Below are positions 27,951 through 28,453 of a stretch of DNA of 28,453 nucleotides, one piece after another (within the stretch, counting starts at the first letter, position 1; each line of letters opens with the position of its first letter). A program made the translations under genes and the position numbers. Source of the stretch: Clavaria fumosa (taxonomy: Eukaryota; Basidiomycota; Agaricomycetes; Agaricales; Clavariaceae); assembly GCA_951802425.1 (NCBI GenBank), contig CATOQE010000004.1, positions 1-28,453 on the forward strand, read 5' to 3'. The notes below the pieces were generated by a model. It saw only the letters and a list, made by a program, of their open reading frames with translations. It was not told where the DNA came from and did not search any database.

Positions 27951-28453
27951 GCTAGTCTTTTGAAATTTTGTGTGCCTATATCTACCCCTCTAATCTTCAA
28001 TTTCCATGGTTTACATTTTTCCCAAACTCATTTCCCAATGCATGCCAAAGCTGCTGACTGAACTAGTCAAAATTCTCCCGTTTGTCAAAACCAACCATAG
28101 GATTCCAAAACAAATGGAATGCTATACTGGGCAATCCCATACCTATCATATTCCATCCCTCTCTCTCCCCTCCCATCACCCACAAAGCAACAATTCCACC
28201 ATACAGTCAGAATCCAGTTCTCACAGTCCTCACACAAGTTTGTACTTGTGGTGGCACCTAATCAAATGGGATCACATTGAAAGATTGAGTATAGTGCATG
28301 AATAATACACCCTGACTTTGTTTCAATTACTCTGCCACATCCAGGACTACAGTTGCCTTCCTACAAACCTAAACAGCACAAGTACCATACAAGTTTGCAG
28401 GCCTCACAGCACAAGATCTAACCGTGAAAATCTCTTGAAATTGATCATGGATG
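27951..28453. repeat. Partial satellite unit (copy 44), cut by the window end
   Basis: This stretch matches unit positions 1-503 and stops in the middle of the unit after ttgatcatggatg. It keeps the minus-strand G-quadruplex motif (28157-28181), the first inverted repeat (28233-28250) and the direct repeat pair (28373-28415), but not the second inverted repeat. The sequence does not diverge before the end, so this is a cut by the window or contig, not a biological array edge. Confidence 0.97.

Larger units (their letters stand above)
1..28453. repeat. Tandem satellite array, 650-bp unit, about 43.8 copies
   Basis: The same 650-bp sequence recurs head to tail with no spacer, inversion, insertion or deletion. 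The word gctagtcttttgaaattttg restarts at 1, 651, 1301, 1951 and so on to 27951. The only difference between copies that I found by eye is at 14430. Per unit the composition is A 193, C 179, G 92, T 186 (41.7% GC), with four CpG, at unit positions 129, 473, 560 and 620. The unit shows no clear internal duplication into halves, thirds or quarters, so it is not an obvious multimer of a shorter monomer. Because 650 is not a multiple of 3, reading frames shift at every copy and no long frame crosses the array. Satellites of this kind usually lie in centromeric, pericentromeric or subtelomeric heterochromatin, but no flank is visible to place it. I do not recognise the family. Confidence 0.99.

Noticed and set aside
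1..28453. CRISPR array
   Set aside because: Regular repetition is present, but the whole 650-bp unit is repeated without variable spacers and no cas gene is nearby.
1..28453. Concatemer of a small circular viral satellite
   Set aside because: Unit size is near that of some small circular satellite DNAs, but the conserved taatattac origin word is absent, there is no A-rich region, and CpG depletion fits a methylated host genome better.
1..28453. Telomeric repeat or transposon termini
   Set aside because: No ttaggg or tttaggg runs, no long terminal repeats, no target-site duplications and no transposase or reverse transcriptase frame are present on either strand.

Overview
The whole window is one head-to-tail tandem array of a 650-bp satellite-like unit. 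It holds 43 complete copies (1-27950) and a partial 44th copy of 503 bp (27951-28453). The array runs past both ends of the window, so no flanking DNA or array edge is visible. Reading by eye, I found one difference between copies in 28,453 bases: G to A at 14430, position 130 of unit 23.

The sequence suggests a eukaryotic nuclear genome with cytosine methylation. There are only 4 CpG per unit where base composition predicts about 25 (observed/expected about 0.16). GC content is about 41.7%. There is no compact gene arrangement and no bacterial-type gene, and long, homogeneous, non-coding satellite arrays are typical of centromeric, pericentromeric, subtelomeric or heterochromatic regions. 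I do not recognise the monomer and cannot assign a species, or even decide between plant and animal.

Layout of one unit, in unit coordinates (add 650 x n for later copies): an AT-rich start with T-rich runs (1-70); three A4 tracts (119-160); a G-free, C-rich stretch (182-236) containing a four-tract G-quadruplex motif on the minus strand (207-231); a perfect inverted repeat (283-300); a 10-bp direct repeat pair (423-465); and a second perfect inverted repeat (604-620). The plus strand has about twice as much C (179) as G (92) per unit, while A and T are nearly balanced. A 99-codon open frame recurs in every unit, but nothing supports it as a gene.

No protein-coding, rRNA, tRNA, snRNA, CRISPR or transposon feature can be supported, so no gene system is present. 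What deserves a second look is the near-perfect homogeneity, the regularly spaced same-strand G-quadruplex motif, the strand asymmetry, and the question of whether the array is a real chromosomal satellite or comes from a small circle or an assembly or amplification artefact.
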